Shown here: one piece after another, positions 7,772 to 15,919 of the stretch
How the letters are laid out: every line of letters begins with the position of its first letter
How positions within the stretch are numbered: position 1 is the first letter of the stretch
Origin: Flavonifractor sp. An82
GTDB taxonomy: Bacteria > Bacillota > Clostridia > Oscillospirales > Oscillospiraceae
Assembly (NCBI RefSeq): GCF_002159265.1
Contig: NZ_NFHG01000004.1
Span: 62,001-126,000, forward strand
Direction of reading: 5' to 3'
DNA: 64,000 bases
Translations under genes and position numbers: made by a program
The notes under the pieces: generated by a model
What the model was told of the DNA's origin: nothing
What the model saw: the letters and a program-made list of their open reading frames with translations, nothing else
Databases searched by the model: none

Positions 7772-8095
7772 ATGCAAGATACGGCGTTGCGGGAACAGAT
7801 CAAAACGGCGGACCGGTCCCTGTTTTTTCTGGCGGTGCTGCTGGGGGCCATCTGTCTGTCCTGGCTGGCCCTGGACAGACAGCGGCAGGGGCTGTGCTCC
7901 ACCGGGCAGGCGCCCGATGTGACGGGGATCCGGCTGGTGAGCTCGGTTCTGGTGGTACTCTCCCTGGGTTGGTTTTTCTGCCTGGGGGTGCAGGGCAGGC
8001 AGGAGAGCACCCGGAGCGGAGAGGTCAACTTCTGGGCCTCCCTGCTGGTGCTGCTGGCCGCCCTGCTGCGGCTGTGGGATCTGCAGCAGGAGTAA
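7772..8095 (+). CDS. Small membrane protein of unknown function
   Basis: A 107-residue protein with three hydrophobic segments (SLFFLAVLLGAICLSWLAL, IRLVSSVLVVLSLGWFF, FWASLLVLLAALLRLW). The ATG at 7772 follows a G-rich stretch that is also the right arm of the preceding terminator, so translation would depend on read-through or a start inside the hairpin. No family recognised. It ends 5 bases before a terminator. Confidence 0.6.
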   Translation: MQDTALREQIKTADRSLFFLAVLLGAICLSWLALDRQRQGLCSTGQAPDVTGIRLVSSVLVVLSLGWFFCLGVQGRQESTRSGEVNFWASLLVLLAALLRLWDLQQE

Positions 8096-8136
8096 AAAGC
8101 GGCCGCGCTGGATCATTAGATCAGCGCGGCCGTTTT
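8096..8136. terminator. Bidirectional terminator between convergent genes
   Basis: The stem CGGCCGCGCTG...CAGCGCGGCCG is flanked by A and T runs, serving the small membrane protein on the plus strand and the thioesterase on the minus strand. Confidence 0.8.
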
Positions 8137-8140
8137 CCTG

Positions 8141-8560
8141 TTAAAAGGGGGCGTCCTCCACCCGCATCTCCTTGGCGAAGAACGTATAGGTGCCGGTGGC
8201 CACCGTCTGACCCTGATCGTTGGTCAGGACGGCATCATAGACCAGAATGGTCTTGCCCAGCTTCTTGGGGGTGGCCAGGCAGTGGATATAGCTGCCGGTG
8301 CCGGGGGCCAGGTACTGCATGGAGCAGTCCAGGGTGACGCAGATCTGGCCGGAGGTGAAGGCGGCGCAGCCCGCCACCGTGTCTGCCAGGGCCACCAGAG
8401 CACCGCCGTGGACGATGCCCATGGGGTTCAGGCTCTCGGGCCGGATCTCCATGGTGCCCTCGGCCTCCCGGCCCTCGATGCGGGTGACGACAATATGATT
8501 GTAGGGAGCAAAGTGGCCCTCGCCGTTGACCACCCGCTGAATATCACTGAAGGAAGCCAT
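8141..8560 (-). CDS. PaaI-family hotdog-fold thioesterase
   Basis: A 139-residue hotdog protein, the usual single-domain length, expected to hydrolyse acyl-CoA or related thioesters. The signature NPMGIVHGGALVALADTVAG (about residues 45-64), with a His-Gly-Gly turn followed by Asp, matches the PaaI/YbgC-like active site. The C-terminal KTILVYDAVLTNDQG strand pairing fits. It overlaps the 3' end of sufB by 17 bases and is the last gene of the suf operon, so its expression is tied to iron-sulphur assembly. Its substrate is not predictable from sequence. Confidence 0.8.
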   Translation of the reverse strand: MASFSDIQRVVNGEGHFAPYNHIVVTRIEGREAEGTMEIRPESLNPMGIVHGGALVALADTVAGCAAFTSGQICVTLDCSMQYLAPGTGSYIHCLATPKKLGKTILVYDAVLTNDQGQTVATGTYTFFAKEMRVEDAPF

Positions 8561-9467
8561 CCAGAATCTTCTCCTCCGCCTCCTGCTCCGTCAGACCCAG
8601 GGTCATCAGCTTGAGGATCTGGTCTCCGGCGATGCGGCCGATGGCGGCCTCGTGGATGAGCTGAGCATCCACATGGTTGGCCACAATGGCGGGGATTGAG
8701 GAGATCTTGGCGGTGCCCATGATGATGGAGTCACACTGTACGTGCCCGAAGCACTTGGTATTGCCGGTCATTTTGGGGTAGAACACCTGGACGGAGTCGT
8801 CCTGGGCCACGGACCGGGAGATGACCCGGCCGGTGGCGTCCTCGCCGTCCAGAATGATTTCCATGTCGCTCTCGGCGGTCTGCTGGCCGTGGGTGAGCAG
8901 CTTTTCGGTGATGACGGCCTCGGCGCCCTTGCCCACCACGATGCGGGTTTCCCGCTTGGTGGAGTCCACGCCCCGGATCTGGGTGGACTCCATGTTCAGG
9001 GAGGCCCCCTCCTCCAGGTAGACCACGGTCTGGGGGTTCATGATCCGCTTGCCGGTGCCCTCGCCGTCGCCGTAGTGGCGCTCCACATAGCGGACCTTGG
9101 AGTTCTTGCCGATGTGGAAGGTGTGGACGCCGTCGTGCTGGCTGGTCTCGCAGCCAGTGTTGTGGATGCCGCAGCCGGCCACGATGTCGATGTCGCAGTC
9201 CTCGCCGATGAAAAAGTCGTTGTACACCATCTCGGAAAGACCGGTCTGGCTGATGATGACGGGGATATGGACCGACTGGCCCTTGGTGCCCGGCTTGACG
9301 GTGATGTCGATGCCCGACTTGCCCGGCTCCTCCTTGGTGGTGATCTCAATGTTGGCGGTGTTGTTCCGGGAGTCCAGCTGTCCGTTGCGGCGGATGTTGT
9401 AGGCCCCCTGAGGGGTCTTCTCCAGGTCCGCGATCTCCTTGAGGAGCTTCCATTCCGCTTGATCCAT
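8544..9467 (-). CDS. sufB: SufB/SufD-like Fe-S scaffold protein (short, SmsB-like)
   Basis: A 307-residue SufB/D core protein, shorter than the classical SufB (about 470). It forms the right-handed beta-helix (about 45-260) with the scaffold pattern GCGIHNTGCETSQHDGVH and the C-terminal helical domain AIGRIAGDQILKLMTLGLT. The ATG at 9467 lies one base after the sufC stop, with GGAG nine bases upstream. With only SufC beside it and no sufD, sufS or sufU in the cluster, it resembles the minimal two-gene SmsCB system known from archaea and Clostridia. It should act with SufC as a Fe-S assembly scaffold. Confidence 0.85.
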   Translation of the reverse strand: MDQAEWKLLKEIADLEKTPQGAYNIRRNGQLDSRNNTANIEITTKEEPGKSGIDITVKPGTKGQSVHIPVIISQTGLSEMVYNDFFIGEDCDIDIVAGCGIHNTGCETSQHDGVHTFHIGKNSKVRYVERHYGDGEGTGKRIMNPQTVVYLEEGASLNMESTQIRGVDSTKRETRIVVGKGAEAVITEKLLTHGQQTAESDMEIILDGEDATGRVISRSVAQDDSVQVFYPKMTGNTKCFGHVQCDSIIMGTAKISSIPAIVANHVDAQLIHEAAIGRIAGDQILKLMTLGLTEQEAEEKILDGFLQ

Positions 9468-9468
9468 C

Positions 9469-10206
9469 TTACTTCGCTCCTTCCGACAGATAACTGCAAG
9501 AGGTCCTGGTGTTGGCCAGGATCTGGGGGAAGATCTCATCCTTGGGGCCGTGGCGATGCACCTTGCCGTCGGCGATCATGACAATCTCGTCAGCCAGGTC
9601 GATGATGCGCTCCTGGTGGGAGATGACGATGAGGGTGGCCTCCCGCTTCTGGTGGATGAGCTTGAAGGTCTCGGTGAGCTTGGCGAAGGACCACAGGTCG
9701 ATGCCGGCCTCGGGCTCGTCGAAGATCATAAGACCGGTTTTGCGGGCCAGGATGGTGGCGATCTCAATGCGCTTGACCTCGCCGCCGGACAGGGAGGCGT
9801 CCACCTCACGGTCGATATAGTCCCCGGCGCACAGGCCCACCTTGGTGAGGTACTGGCAGCCCTCCTCCCGGGTCAGCTTTTCGCTGCCGGCGGCCAGGGC
9901 CAGCAGATCCTTCACCTTCAGGCCCTTGAAGCGGGGGGGCTGCTGGAAGCCGTAGCTGATGCCCAGCCGGGCCCGGCCGGTGATGTCCAGATCGGTGATA
10001 TCGGTGCCGTTCCAGCGGATGGTGCCGCCGGTGGGCTTAACCAGGCCCATGATAGCCTTGGCAAGGGTGGTTTTGCCGCCGCCGTTGGGGCCGGTGATGA
10101 CCACAAACTGGTGGTCCTTGACAGAGAGGGAGACGTCGTTGAGAATGCCAAGCTCCTGGCCTTCCTCTCCCTCCACCTGATAGCTGAGATGATTGATCTC
10201 CAGCAT
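9469..10206 (-). CDS. sufC: Fe-S assembly ATPase SufC
   Basis: A 245-residue ABC ATPase without membrane segments. Walker A is GPNGGGKTT (about 40-48), the signature LSGGEVKR (about 143) and Walker B MIFDEPEAGID, whose EAG rather than ATS is diagnostic of SufC. It powers conformational change of the SufB-type scaffold. The gene opens the operon sufC-sufB-thioesterase. RBS AAAGGAG lies eleven bases before the ATG. Confidence 0.93.
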   Translation of the reverse strand: MLEINHLSYQVEGEEGQELGILNDVSLSVKDHQFVVITGPNGGGKTTLAKAIMGLVKPTGGTIRWNGTDITDLDITGRARLGISYGFQQPPRFKGLKVKDLLALAAGSEKLTREEGCQYLTKVGLCAGDYIDREVDASLSGGEVKRIEIATILARKTGLMIFDEPEAGIDLWSFAKLTETFKLIHQKREATLIVISHQERIIDLADEIVMIADGKVHRHGPKDEIFPQILANTRTSCSYLSEGAK

Positions 10207-10248
10207 AGACGGTCTCTCCTTTGTATATGGTTCATTCCATGAGCTATT

Positions 10249-10277
10249 ATTTTATCACGGGGGGATGGAAAATACAA
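10249..10277 (-). promoter_or_regulatory. Probable promoter of the suf operon
   Basis: On the minus strand TTGTAT and TAAAAT are separated by 17 bases, about 45 bases before the sufC ATG. The -35 is imperfect. Confidence 0.5.
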
Positions 10278-10350
10278 CCCTGAGCGGGGCAAATCTTACC
10301 GGGACGGCATAGAATGGGGGGAAACGATACCGAAACAGGAGGCAATGCGT

Positions 10351-10938
10351 ATGGATCAGGAATGGCTGCCCAACTGTGACCGGGAGGTATTTGCCCGGGT
10401 GTGGAAGCGGGTGATGCCCGACCGGCGGGAGGACTGCCCCTTTGAGGTGGTGGAAGCAGCTCAGCAGTCTCTGCCCGCGGTGGTGGTGCCTGACCCGCCG
10501 GTGGCGGAAGAGGAGGGCGCGGTCTGCCTGGGAAGCGCTTCGGCGGTCCACGGCCCCCAGCTCCAGCAGTACATCGATCAGGAGCTGGCGGCCCACCGCT
10601 GCTGCCAGACTCTGGCCCGGCGGGTGCCGGGCAGCGGCGGGCGGATGCTCTCCACCATGGCCGCCGAACAGCGGCGGCAGGCAAAACGGCTGAGCACCGC
10701 CTATTTTCTCATCTCCGGGGTACGGTACTGGCCTGCCGACCGGAGCGGAAGTCCTGTCAACGGACCGGTGACCGCCGCCCTGCGGGAACAGTTCCAGGCC
10801 ATGCAGCGCTATGCGGCCTGCTACCGGGCGGCCGCTGCCGGTACCGCCGACCCCTGCCTGGAGGCTCTGTTCCACCAGTCGGCGGAGGAGGCGGAGGCCC
10901 ACGCCTGGGTCATCCGCAACGTGCTGGAGCAGATGTAG
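10351..10938 (+). CDS. Ferritin-like domain protein
   Basis: A 195-residue helical protein. The second ATG (10351) is chosen because AGGAGG at 10337-10342 is eight bases away, against two for the first. The C-terminal two thirds (about 70-195) has four helices with Glu/His pairs, e.g. YIDQELAAHRCC, MLSTMAAEQRRQAKRL and HQSAEEAEAHAWVIRN. This fits the rubrerythrin/ferritin-like fold, though the full set of diiron ligands (ExxH twice) cannot be confirmed by eye. Convergent with rlmA, with three bases between the stop codons. Confidence 0.55.
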   Translation: MDQEWLPNCDREVFARVWKRVMPDRREDCPFEVVEAAQQSLPAVVVPDPPVAEEEGAVCLGSASAVHGPQLQQYIDQELAAHRCCQTLARRVPGSGGRMLSTMAAEQRRQAKRLSTAYFLISGVRYWPADRSGSPVNGPVTAALREQFQAMQRYAACYRAAAAGTADPCLEALFHQSAEEAEAHAWVIRNVLEQM

Positions 10939-10941
10939 CAA

Positions 10942-11760
10942 TCAGTCCCGGCGGAACACGTGGATGCGGAAGGAGGCCTGTACCGTCAGCACGTCCAGGG
11001 CTGCCAGCCGGGCGGCTCCCTCCTTGGGGGTCTTCCAATAATAGGGGGTCATCTGGAACAGGTGGGGCAGGTCCTCCCCTGCCACCTCCATGAGAGAATC
11101 CACCGGTACCACCTCCAGGTAGGAGAAGCCCTCATAGGGGATGTCCTGCTCCTGGTTGGGGTAGGGGGTGTCGTAGAGCACCTGCTTGAGCTCCCACAGG
11201 TGGTTGGCGGCAGGCACTACATAGAGGAAGAGCCCGCCGGGGCGGAGCACCCGGCGAAATTCCTCCAGGGCCAGGGGGGAGAAGCAGTTGAGCAGCAGGT
11301 CCACGCTCCGGTCCGCCACCGGCAGGTGGTAGGCTGAGGCCACGGCAAACTCCCCCGCCGGGACCCGCTTGGCGGCCAGCCGCACCGAGGGCTTGGACAG
11401 GTCGATGCCCGCCAGTTTCACCTCCCGGCCCGCCCTGGTAAGGGCGGCATGGATACCGGCGGTGTAATAGCCCTCCCCGCAGCCCGAGTCCAGTACCGAT
11501 ACCTGTGCTCCGGTGTATTTCAGGGCCAGGGCACACAGGGCGTCCCTCAGGGGGGCGTAGTACCCCCTGGACAGGAACTGATTGCGGGCAGTGACCATGC
11601 CTTTGTCGTCCCCGGGGGACTTGGAGTGTTTTTTGTTGGCGGGGAGCAGGTGGACATAGCCCTCTTTGGCCACATCAAAGCAGTGGCCGTTGGGGCAGGT
11701 ATAGGAGCGCTCCGCCCGGTCCAGGGGGGAGGCGCAGAGGGGGCAGGTAAACAGGCTCAA
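10942..11760 (-). CDS. rlmA: 23S rRNA (guanine-N1)-methyltransferase RlmA family
   Basis: A 272-residue SAM-dependent methyltransferase for G745/G748 of 23S rRNA helix 35. The N-terminal zinc site is clear (Cys6, Cys9, Cys22 and His26 in CPLC...CPNGH), then KEGYVHLLP and the Rossmann motif VLDSGCGEGYYT near residue 90. The start is TTG at 11760 with AAGGAG nine bases upstream. The Gram-positive homologue (TlrB) gives tylosin resistance in producers; here a housekeeping role is likelier. Confidence 0.87.
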   Translation of the reverse strand: MSLFTCPLCASPLDRAERSYTCPNGHCFDVAKEGYVHLLPANKKHSKSPGDDKGMVTARNQFLSRGYYAPLRDALCALALKYTGAQVSVLDSGCGEGYYTAGIHAALTRAGREVKLAGIDLSKPSVRLAAKRVPAGEFAVASAYHLPVADRSVDLLLNCFSPLALEEFRRVLRPGGLFLYVVPAANHLWELKQVLYDTPYPNQEQDIPYEGFSYLEVVPVDSLMEVAGEDLPHLFQMTPYYWKTPKEGAARLAALDVLTVQASFRIHVFRRD

Positions 11761-11820
11761 AAGAACCCACTCCTTCCAGAGGGAATACCAGTATCATATC
11801 AGTTTGCCGGGAATAAAACA

Positions 11821-11845
11821 AGGGCCGCGCCAATGGCGCGGCCCT
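11821..11845 (-). terminator. Terminator of the 5'-nucleotidase gene
   Basis: A perfect 10-bp stem AGGGCCGCGC with a five-base loop; on the minus strand it is followed by a T-rich run. Confidence 0.75.
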
Positions 11846-11859
11846 TTGCTGTGGGGGAT

Positions 11860-14043
11860 TTACTTGGTGGTGATGGTGAGAATGCCGTCGGTGACGGTCC
11901 AGGTGGCCCCCAGGGCATCCAGCAGAGGACCGGGGGAGACGTAGTAGTTGCCGCCCAAGGTGGTGTTGTGGAGCAGCGCATCCATGGTGCAGTAGGTGTC
12001 GCCCACGTAGCCGGAGATCTGAATGACAGGCAGGCCGTCGGGAGCGGGAGCTTCCACGGAGAGCTTGTTGGTCTCAAAATAGGGCTGGCCGGCGTCAAAG
12101 TATACCGTCTTCAGCCAGCCCACGTTGAACTGGGCGTCGGTGCCGCTGAGGGCGGCGGCCAGGTTGCGCAGGCGGTAATAGGTGTTGCCGTCGGCACCGG
12201 TGGCGGTGGGCACCAGCTTGGCCACCCCGTCCACGGTGACGCCCGCCTTGGCCGCGGCCTGGGCTGCCAGGGCGTCATAGTCGGCCAGATTGTAGCTGGC
12301 GGCGTAGGGGGTGTCTAGCAGACCGGCGTTGATGTAGCCGATGAGCTCGGCCCGGCGGGGATCATCCTCATTCAGGTCCACGCCCACGATCTTCCAGTTG
12401 TTGTCCACCTGGGGCGCCACGGGGGAGTGCTCTGCGAAGTAGGCCACGATCATGTCGCGGATGGAGTTGGAGGACTCCCACTCCTTGGTGCCGGAAATCA
12501 GGTTCTGGCCCTTCAGGGCGGAGGAGTAGCGGTAGTTGTTCACCGCCAGGGTGAGGATCTGGTCGTCCTTGAGGGGCTCGCCCTTGAACATGACGTTCTG
12601 GATGCGCTCCCCCTTGGGCTGGGACAGGTCGATCTCGTAGTCCACACCGGCGAACATATCATAGAGGTAGTCGGGGTACTCGGGGTCGAAGGAGATGTTG
12701 ATGTCCCCCTCCTTCCACTGGTTGTAGCACTCGGCGGACCACTCCATGTAGGCTTTCAGCTCGGCGCCGGTGACGGTGACCCGGTAGAGGGTGTTGTCAA
12801 ACTTGTAGATATCGAAGATGTTGCCGTAGTTGATGTCCCCGGCGGGCAGGTCGCTGGTGTTCTTGAACAGGGCGGCGGCGGACACGTCGGCCCCGGAGTT
12901 CTCCAGCTGAATCTGGTTGATCAGGTCCATGACGGCGGTATCCTCCAGCTTGCCCTGGGGCAGACCGGCGATCTCGTTCTCCGGCTGGAACTTGGCGGTG
13001 GTGGTGCCCAGTGGGGGGAGGGGCTCGCCGCTCTCATCGGTGCCGCCGGCGATGAAGTCGATGGTCTCCTGATGGGCCTTGGCCACCAGAGGGATCTCCC
13101 GGATCTCCTGGCTGGGGGTCACGCCCGCCATGTCCACGATCTCCACGGAGGAATCCACGATGTTGTTGTCCTTGTCCAGAGTCAGGTCGAAGCGGGCGAT
13201 GTCACGGCCGCCGTTGCGGGCGCCGCCGATGACCACGCTGCCCTGCTTCTCGTTGACCACCACATGGTCGTGGGCCACCTGGAGCACGTCGATCTCGGGA
13301 TTGTCGTCCAGGATCTTCTGGGCGGAGTCGGAGCCGCCCTCCTCGTCAAACTCGGCGTACATGCCCATGTGGGCGGACACCACGATCACATCGGCCTGGT
13401 CGCCGATCTCGTCGATGGCCTTGCCCACGGCCACGTTGGCGGCCTCAAAGGTGGCATCCTCGATGCCCTCCTTGCCGCCGTCCCAGATGGGCACGTCGGG
13501 GGTGACCACGCCGATGACGGCCACCTTCACGCCGCCCTTCTCCACCATAGTCCAGCCGGCGCCGGTGACCGGCTTGCCGTCGGTGCCGGTGACATTGGCG
13601 GCCAGTACGGGGAAGTCGGCCTGACCCAGGATGGTCTGCATGGTGGGGATGCCCCAGTTGAACTCATGGTTGCCCAGGGTCATGGCGTCATAGCCCATGT
13701 AGTTCATGGCGGTGATGACCGGGTGGGGCTCTTCCGGGGTCTTGTTGTACAGGTCGTCGGTCATGATGGTGCCCTGGATATCATCACCGGCGTCGATGAG
13801 GATGGTGTTGGGGTTTTCAGAGCGCACCTGCTGGATGTAGGTGTACAGACGGGCCATGCCGTTGTTGTCGGTCTCCTTGTTGTCCTCATAGGAGTAGCCC
13901 CAGATATTGCCGTGCATATCGGAGGTGCCAAGGATGGTGATGTGCTTCTCACCGTCAGCAGCAAAGGCGGCGGGCATCAGGGATATCAGCAGCGCCCCGG
14001 TTGCCAGCAGAGAGAGCAGCCTGCGGAAATGGCCTTTCTTCAT
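11860..14043 (-). CDS. Exported 5'-nucleotidase / cyclic nucleotide phosphodiesterase family protein
   Basis: A 727-residue secreted metallophosphatase. The ATG at 14043 follows GGAAGGAAGG and opens a signal peptide (KKGHFRRLLSLLATGALLISLMP, cleavage near AFAA). The calcineurin-like domain carries SDMHGN, AGDDIQG, GNHEFNWG and AHDH motifs; the last is usually GHxH, so one glycine is replaced. The 5'-nucleotidase C-terminal domain follows (VMDLINQIQLENSGADVS, KFDNTLYRVTVTG). About 130 further residues at the end look like a stalk/copper-amine-oxidase-N-like domain used for surface attachment. It likely liberates nucleosides and phosphate outside the cell. An operator-like palindrome precedes it. 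Confidence 0.85.
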   Translation of the reverse strand: MKKGHFRRLLSLLATGALLISLMPAAFAADGEKHITILGTSDMHGNIWGYSYEDNKETDNNGMARLYTYIQQVRSENPNTILIDAGDDIQGTIMTDDLYNKTPEEPHPVITAMNYMGYDAMTLGNHEFNWGIPTMQTILGQADFPVLAANVTGTDGKPVTGAGWTMVEKGGVKVAVIGVVTPDVPIWDGGKEGIEDATFEAANVAVGKAIDEIGDQADVIVVSAHMGMYAEFDEEGGSDSAQKILDDNPEIDVLQVAHDHVVVNEKQGSVVIGGARNGGRDIARFDLTLDKDNNIVDSSVEIVDMAGVTPSQEIREIPLVAKAHQETIDFIAGGTDESGEPLPPLGTTTAKFQPENEIAGLPQGKLEDTAVMDLINQIQLENSGADVSAAALFKNTSDLPAGDINYGNIFDIYKFDNTLYRVTVTGAELKAYMEWSAECYNQWKEGDINISFDPEYPDYLYDMFAGVDYEIDLSQPKGERIQNVMFKGEPLKDDQILTLAVNNYRYSSALKGQNLISGTKEWESSNSIRDMIVAYFAEHSPVAPQVDNNWKIVGVDLNEDDPRRAELIGYINAGLLDTPYAASYNLADYDALAAQAAAKAGVTVDGVAKLVPTATGADGNTYYRLRNLAAALSGTDAQFNVGWLKTVYFDAGQPYFETNKLSVEAPAPDGLPVIQISGYVGDTYCTMDALLHNTTLGGNYYVSPGPLLDALGATWTVTDGILTITTK

Positions 14044-14072
14044 AGGTAATCCTTCCTTCCAACCCATTTTTT

Positions 14073-14091
14073 ACCGAGTAGTTTACTCGGT
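14073..14091. promoter_or_regulatory. Operator-like palindrome upstream of the 5'-nucleotidase gene
   Basis: The perfect dyad ACCGAGTA-GTT-TACTCGGT (8-bp arms, 3-bp centre) lies 30 bases before the ATG. Length and spacing fit a dimeric repressor such as a TetR-family protein. No regulator is encoded next to it. Confidence 0.5.
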
Positions 14092-14190
14092 TTTCGCCTT
14101 CATAGTAGCACGGCGGGACGGGGAAGTCACCATTTTTTCAGGTTTTTTACAGAATATTTTCAAACAGGCATCCTTTTGCCGGTTTATGGT

Positions 14191-14218
14191 TTGTTTTTTT
14201 CTTATTCTATGGTATACT
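14191..14218 (+). promoter_or_regulatory. Promoter of the ABC-F gene
   Basis: TTGTTT and TATACT separated by 16 bases, 58 bases before the ATG. Confidence 0.65.
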
Positions 14219-14275
14219 GTACACTTACGAAGATTTTCCCGGCGCAATCCCGGGCTGAACAAAAAGGAGTACGAC

Positions 14276-15874
14276 ATGATCACTGTTTCCGATCTGACCC
14301 TGGCATACAGCGGCCAGCCCCTCTTTTCCCATGTGGACCTGCAGTTCACCAAGGGCAACTGCTACGGCATCATCGGCGCCAACGGCGCCGGCAAGTCCAC
14401 CTTCCTGAAAATCCTCTCCGGTGATCTGGAGGCCACCTCCGGTGAGGTGTCCATCCTGCCCAAGACCCGCATGTCCGTCCTCAAGCAGGACCAGAACGCC
14501 TACAACGCCTATTCCGTCATGGACACCGTCATTATGGGCAATAAGCGTCTGTACGACATCGGCAAGGAGAAGGACGCCCTCTATGAGAAGGAGGAGATGA
14601 CCGAGGAGGACGGCATCCGGGCCTGTGAGCTGGAGGAGGAGTTTGCCGAGCTGGGCGGCTGGGAAGCCGAGAGCGACGCCTCCCGCATCCTCCAGGGCCT
14701 GGGTGTGGGCACTGAGTTCCACCAGACCTCCATGGAGACCCTGGACGCCCGGCTGAAGGTGAAGGTGCTGCTGGCCCAGGCCCTGTTCGGCAACCCCGAC
14801 ATCCTGCTGCTGGACGAGCCCACCAACAACCTGGACATCAACGCCGTCAACTGGCTGGAGGACTTCCTGCTGGACTTTGAGGGCACCGTCATCGTGGTCA
14901 GCCATGACCGCCACTTCCTCAACACCATCTGCACCCACATCGTGGATATCGATTACAACAAGATCAAGCTGTATGTGGGCAACTACGACTTCTGGTACGA
15001 CGCTTCTCAGCTGATGCAGAACCTGATGAAGAACCAGAACAAGAAGAACGAGGAGAAGGCCCAGGAGCTGAAGGAGTTCATCTCCCGGTTCTCCGCCAAC
15101 AAGTCCAAGTCCAAGCAGGCCACCGCCCGCCGGAAGCTGCTGGAAAAGATCACCCTGGAGGAGATCCCCGCCTCCTCCCGCCGCTATCCATGGGTTGCCT
15201 TCTCTCCCGACCGGGAGGTGGGCAAGGACATCCTCTTCGTCACCGACGTGTCCAAGACCATCGACGGGGTGAAGGTGCTGGACAAGGTGTCCTTCATCGT
15301 GGGCCACGGGGACAAGATCGCCTTCGTGGGCGACAACGAGAATGCCCAGACCGCCCTCTTCAAGATCCTCACCGGCGAGATGGAGCCCGACGAGGGCACC
15401 GTCAAGTGGGGCCAGACCGCCACCTTCTCCTACTTCCCCAAGGACAACACCGAGTTCTTCAAGGACTGCGACGACAACCTGGTGGAGTGGCTGCGCCAGT
15501 GGTCCTCCGATCCCCACGAGGCCTACCTCCGGGGCTTTTTGGGTCGGATGCTCTTCTCCGGCGACGAGGTGTATAAGCCTGTCAAGGTGCTCTCCGGCGG
15601 TGAGAAGGTGCGGTGCATGCTCTCCCGCATGATGCTGTCCGGCGCCAATGTGTTGCTGCTGGACCAGCCCACCAACCACCTGGACCTGGAGTCCATCGCC
15701 GCCCTGAACAACGGCCTGGAGGCCGTCAAGTGCAACGTGCTGGTGGCCTCCCACGACCATCAGCTCATCCAGACCGTGTGTAACCGGGTGTTCGACTTCA
15801 CCTCCGATGGTCAGCTCATCGACCGCAAGATGACCTACGACGAGTATCTGGAGAGCCAGAAGGCGGACGTATAA
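14276..15874 (+). CDS. ABC-F family ATPase (YbiT-like)
   Basis: A 532-residue soluble protein with two ABC ATPase domains joined by a charged linker. These bind the ribosomal E site and relieve stalling; some protect against antibiotics. The first domain has Walker A GANGAGKST at 34-42 and LLLDEPTNNLD. The linker (about 240-300) is Lys/Glu-rich (KNQNKKNEEKAQELKEF). The second domain has LSGGEKVRCM and LLLDQPTNHLD. Its first Walker A is degenerate (GDNENAQTA at about 352-360, lacking GKS/T), which is seen in the YbiT branch. The start follows AAGGAG. It ends at a bidirectional terminator. Confidence 0.9.
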   Translation: MITVSDLTLAYSGQPLFSHVDLQFTKGNCYGIIGANGAGKSTFLKILSGDLEATSGEVSILPKTRMSVLKQDQNAYNAYSVMDTVIMGNKRLYDIGKEKDALYEKEEMTEEDGIRACELEEEFAELGGWEAESDASRILQGLGVGTEFHQTSMETLDARLKVKVLLAQALFGNPDILLLDEPTNNLDINAVNWLEDFLLDFEGTVIVVSHDRHFLNTICTHIVDIDYNKIKLYVGNYDFWYDASQLMQNLMKNQNKKNEEKAQELKEFISRFSANKSKSKQATARRKLLEKITLEEIPASSRRYPWVAFSPDREVGKDILFVTDVSKTIDGVKVLDKVSFIVGHGDKIAFVGDNENAQTALFKILTGEMEPDEGTVKWGQTATFSYFPKDNTEFFKDCDDNLVEWLRQWSSDPHEAYLRGFLGRMLFSGDEVYKPVKVLSGGEKVRCMLSRMMLSGANVLLLDQPTNHLDLESIAALNNGLEAVKCNVLVASHDHQLIQTVCNRVFDFTSDGQLIDRKMTYDEYLESQKADV

Positions 15875-15919
15875 CAATAAAAACAGCGGGACGGCCCAGC
15901 CGTCCCGCTGTTTTTATTG
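15875..15919. terminator. Bidirectional terminator between ABC-F and MATE genes
   Basis: Perfect 21-bp arms starting CAATAAAAACAGCGGG with a three-base loop; the MATE stop codon lies inside the right arm. Confidence 0.92.

Noticed and set aside
12427-14049. A 540-residue plus-strand frame antisense to the 5'-nucleotidase
   Set aside because: Val/Gly/His-rich translation with no motif, mirroring a clear coding gene on the other strand; typical of high-GC shadows.
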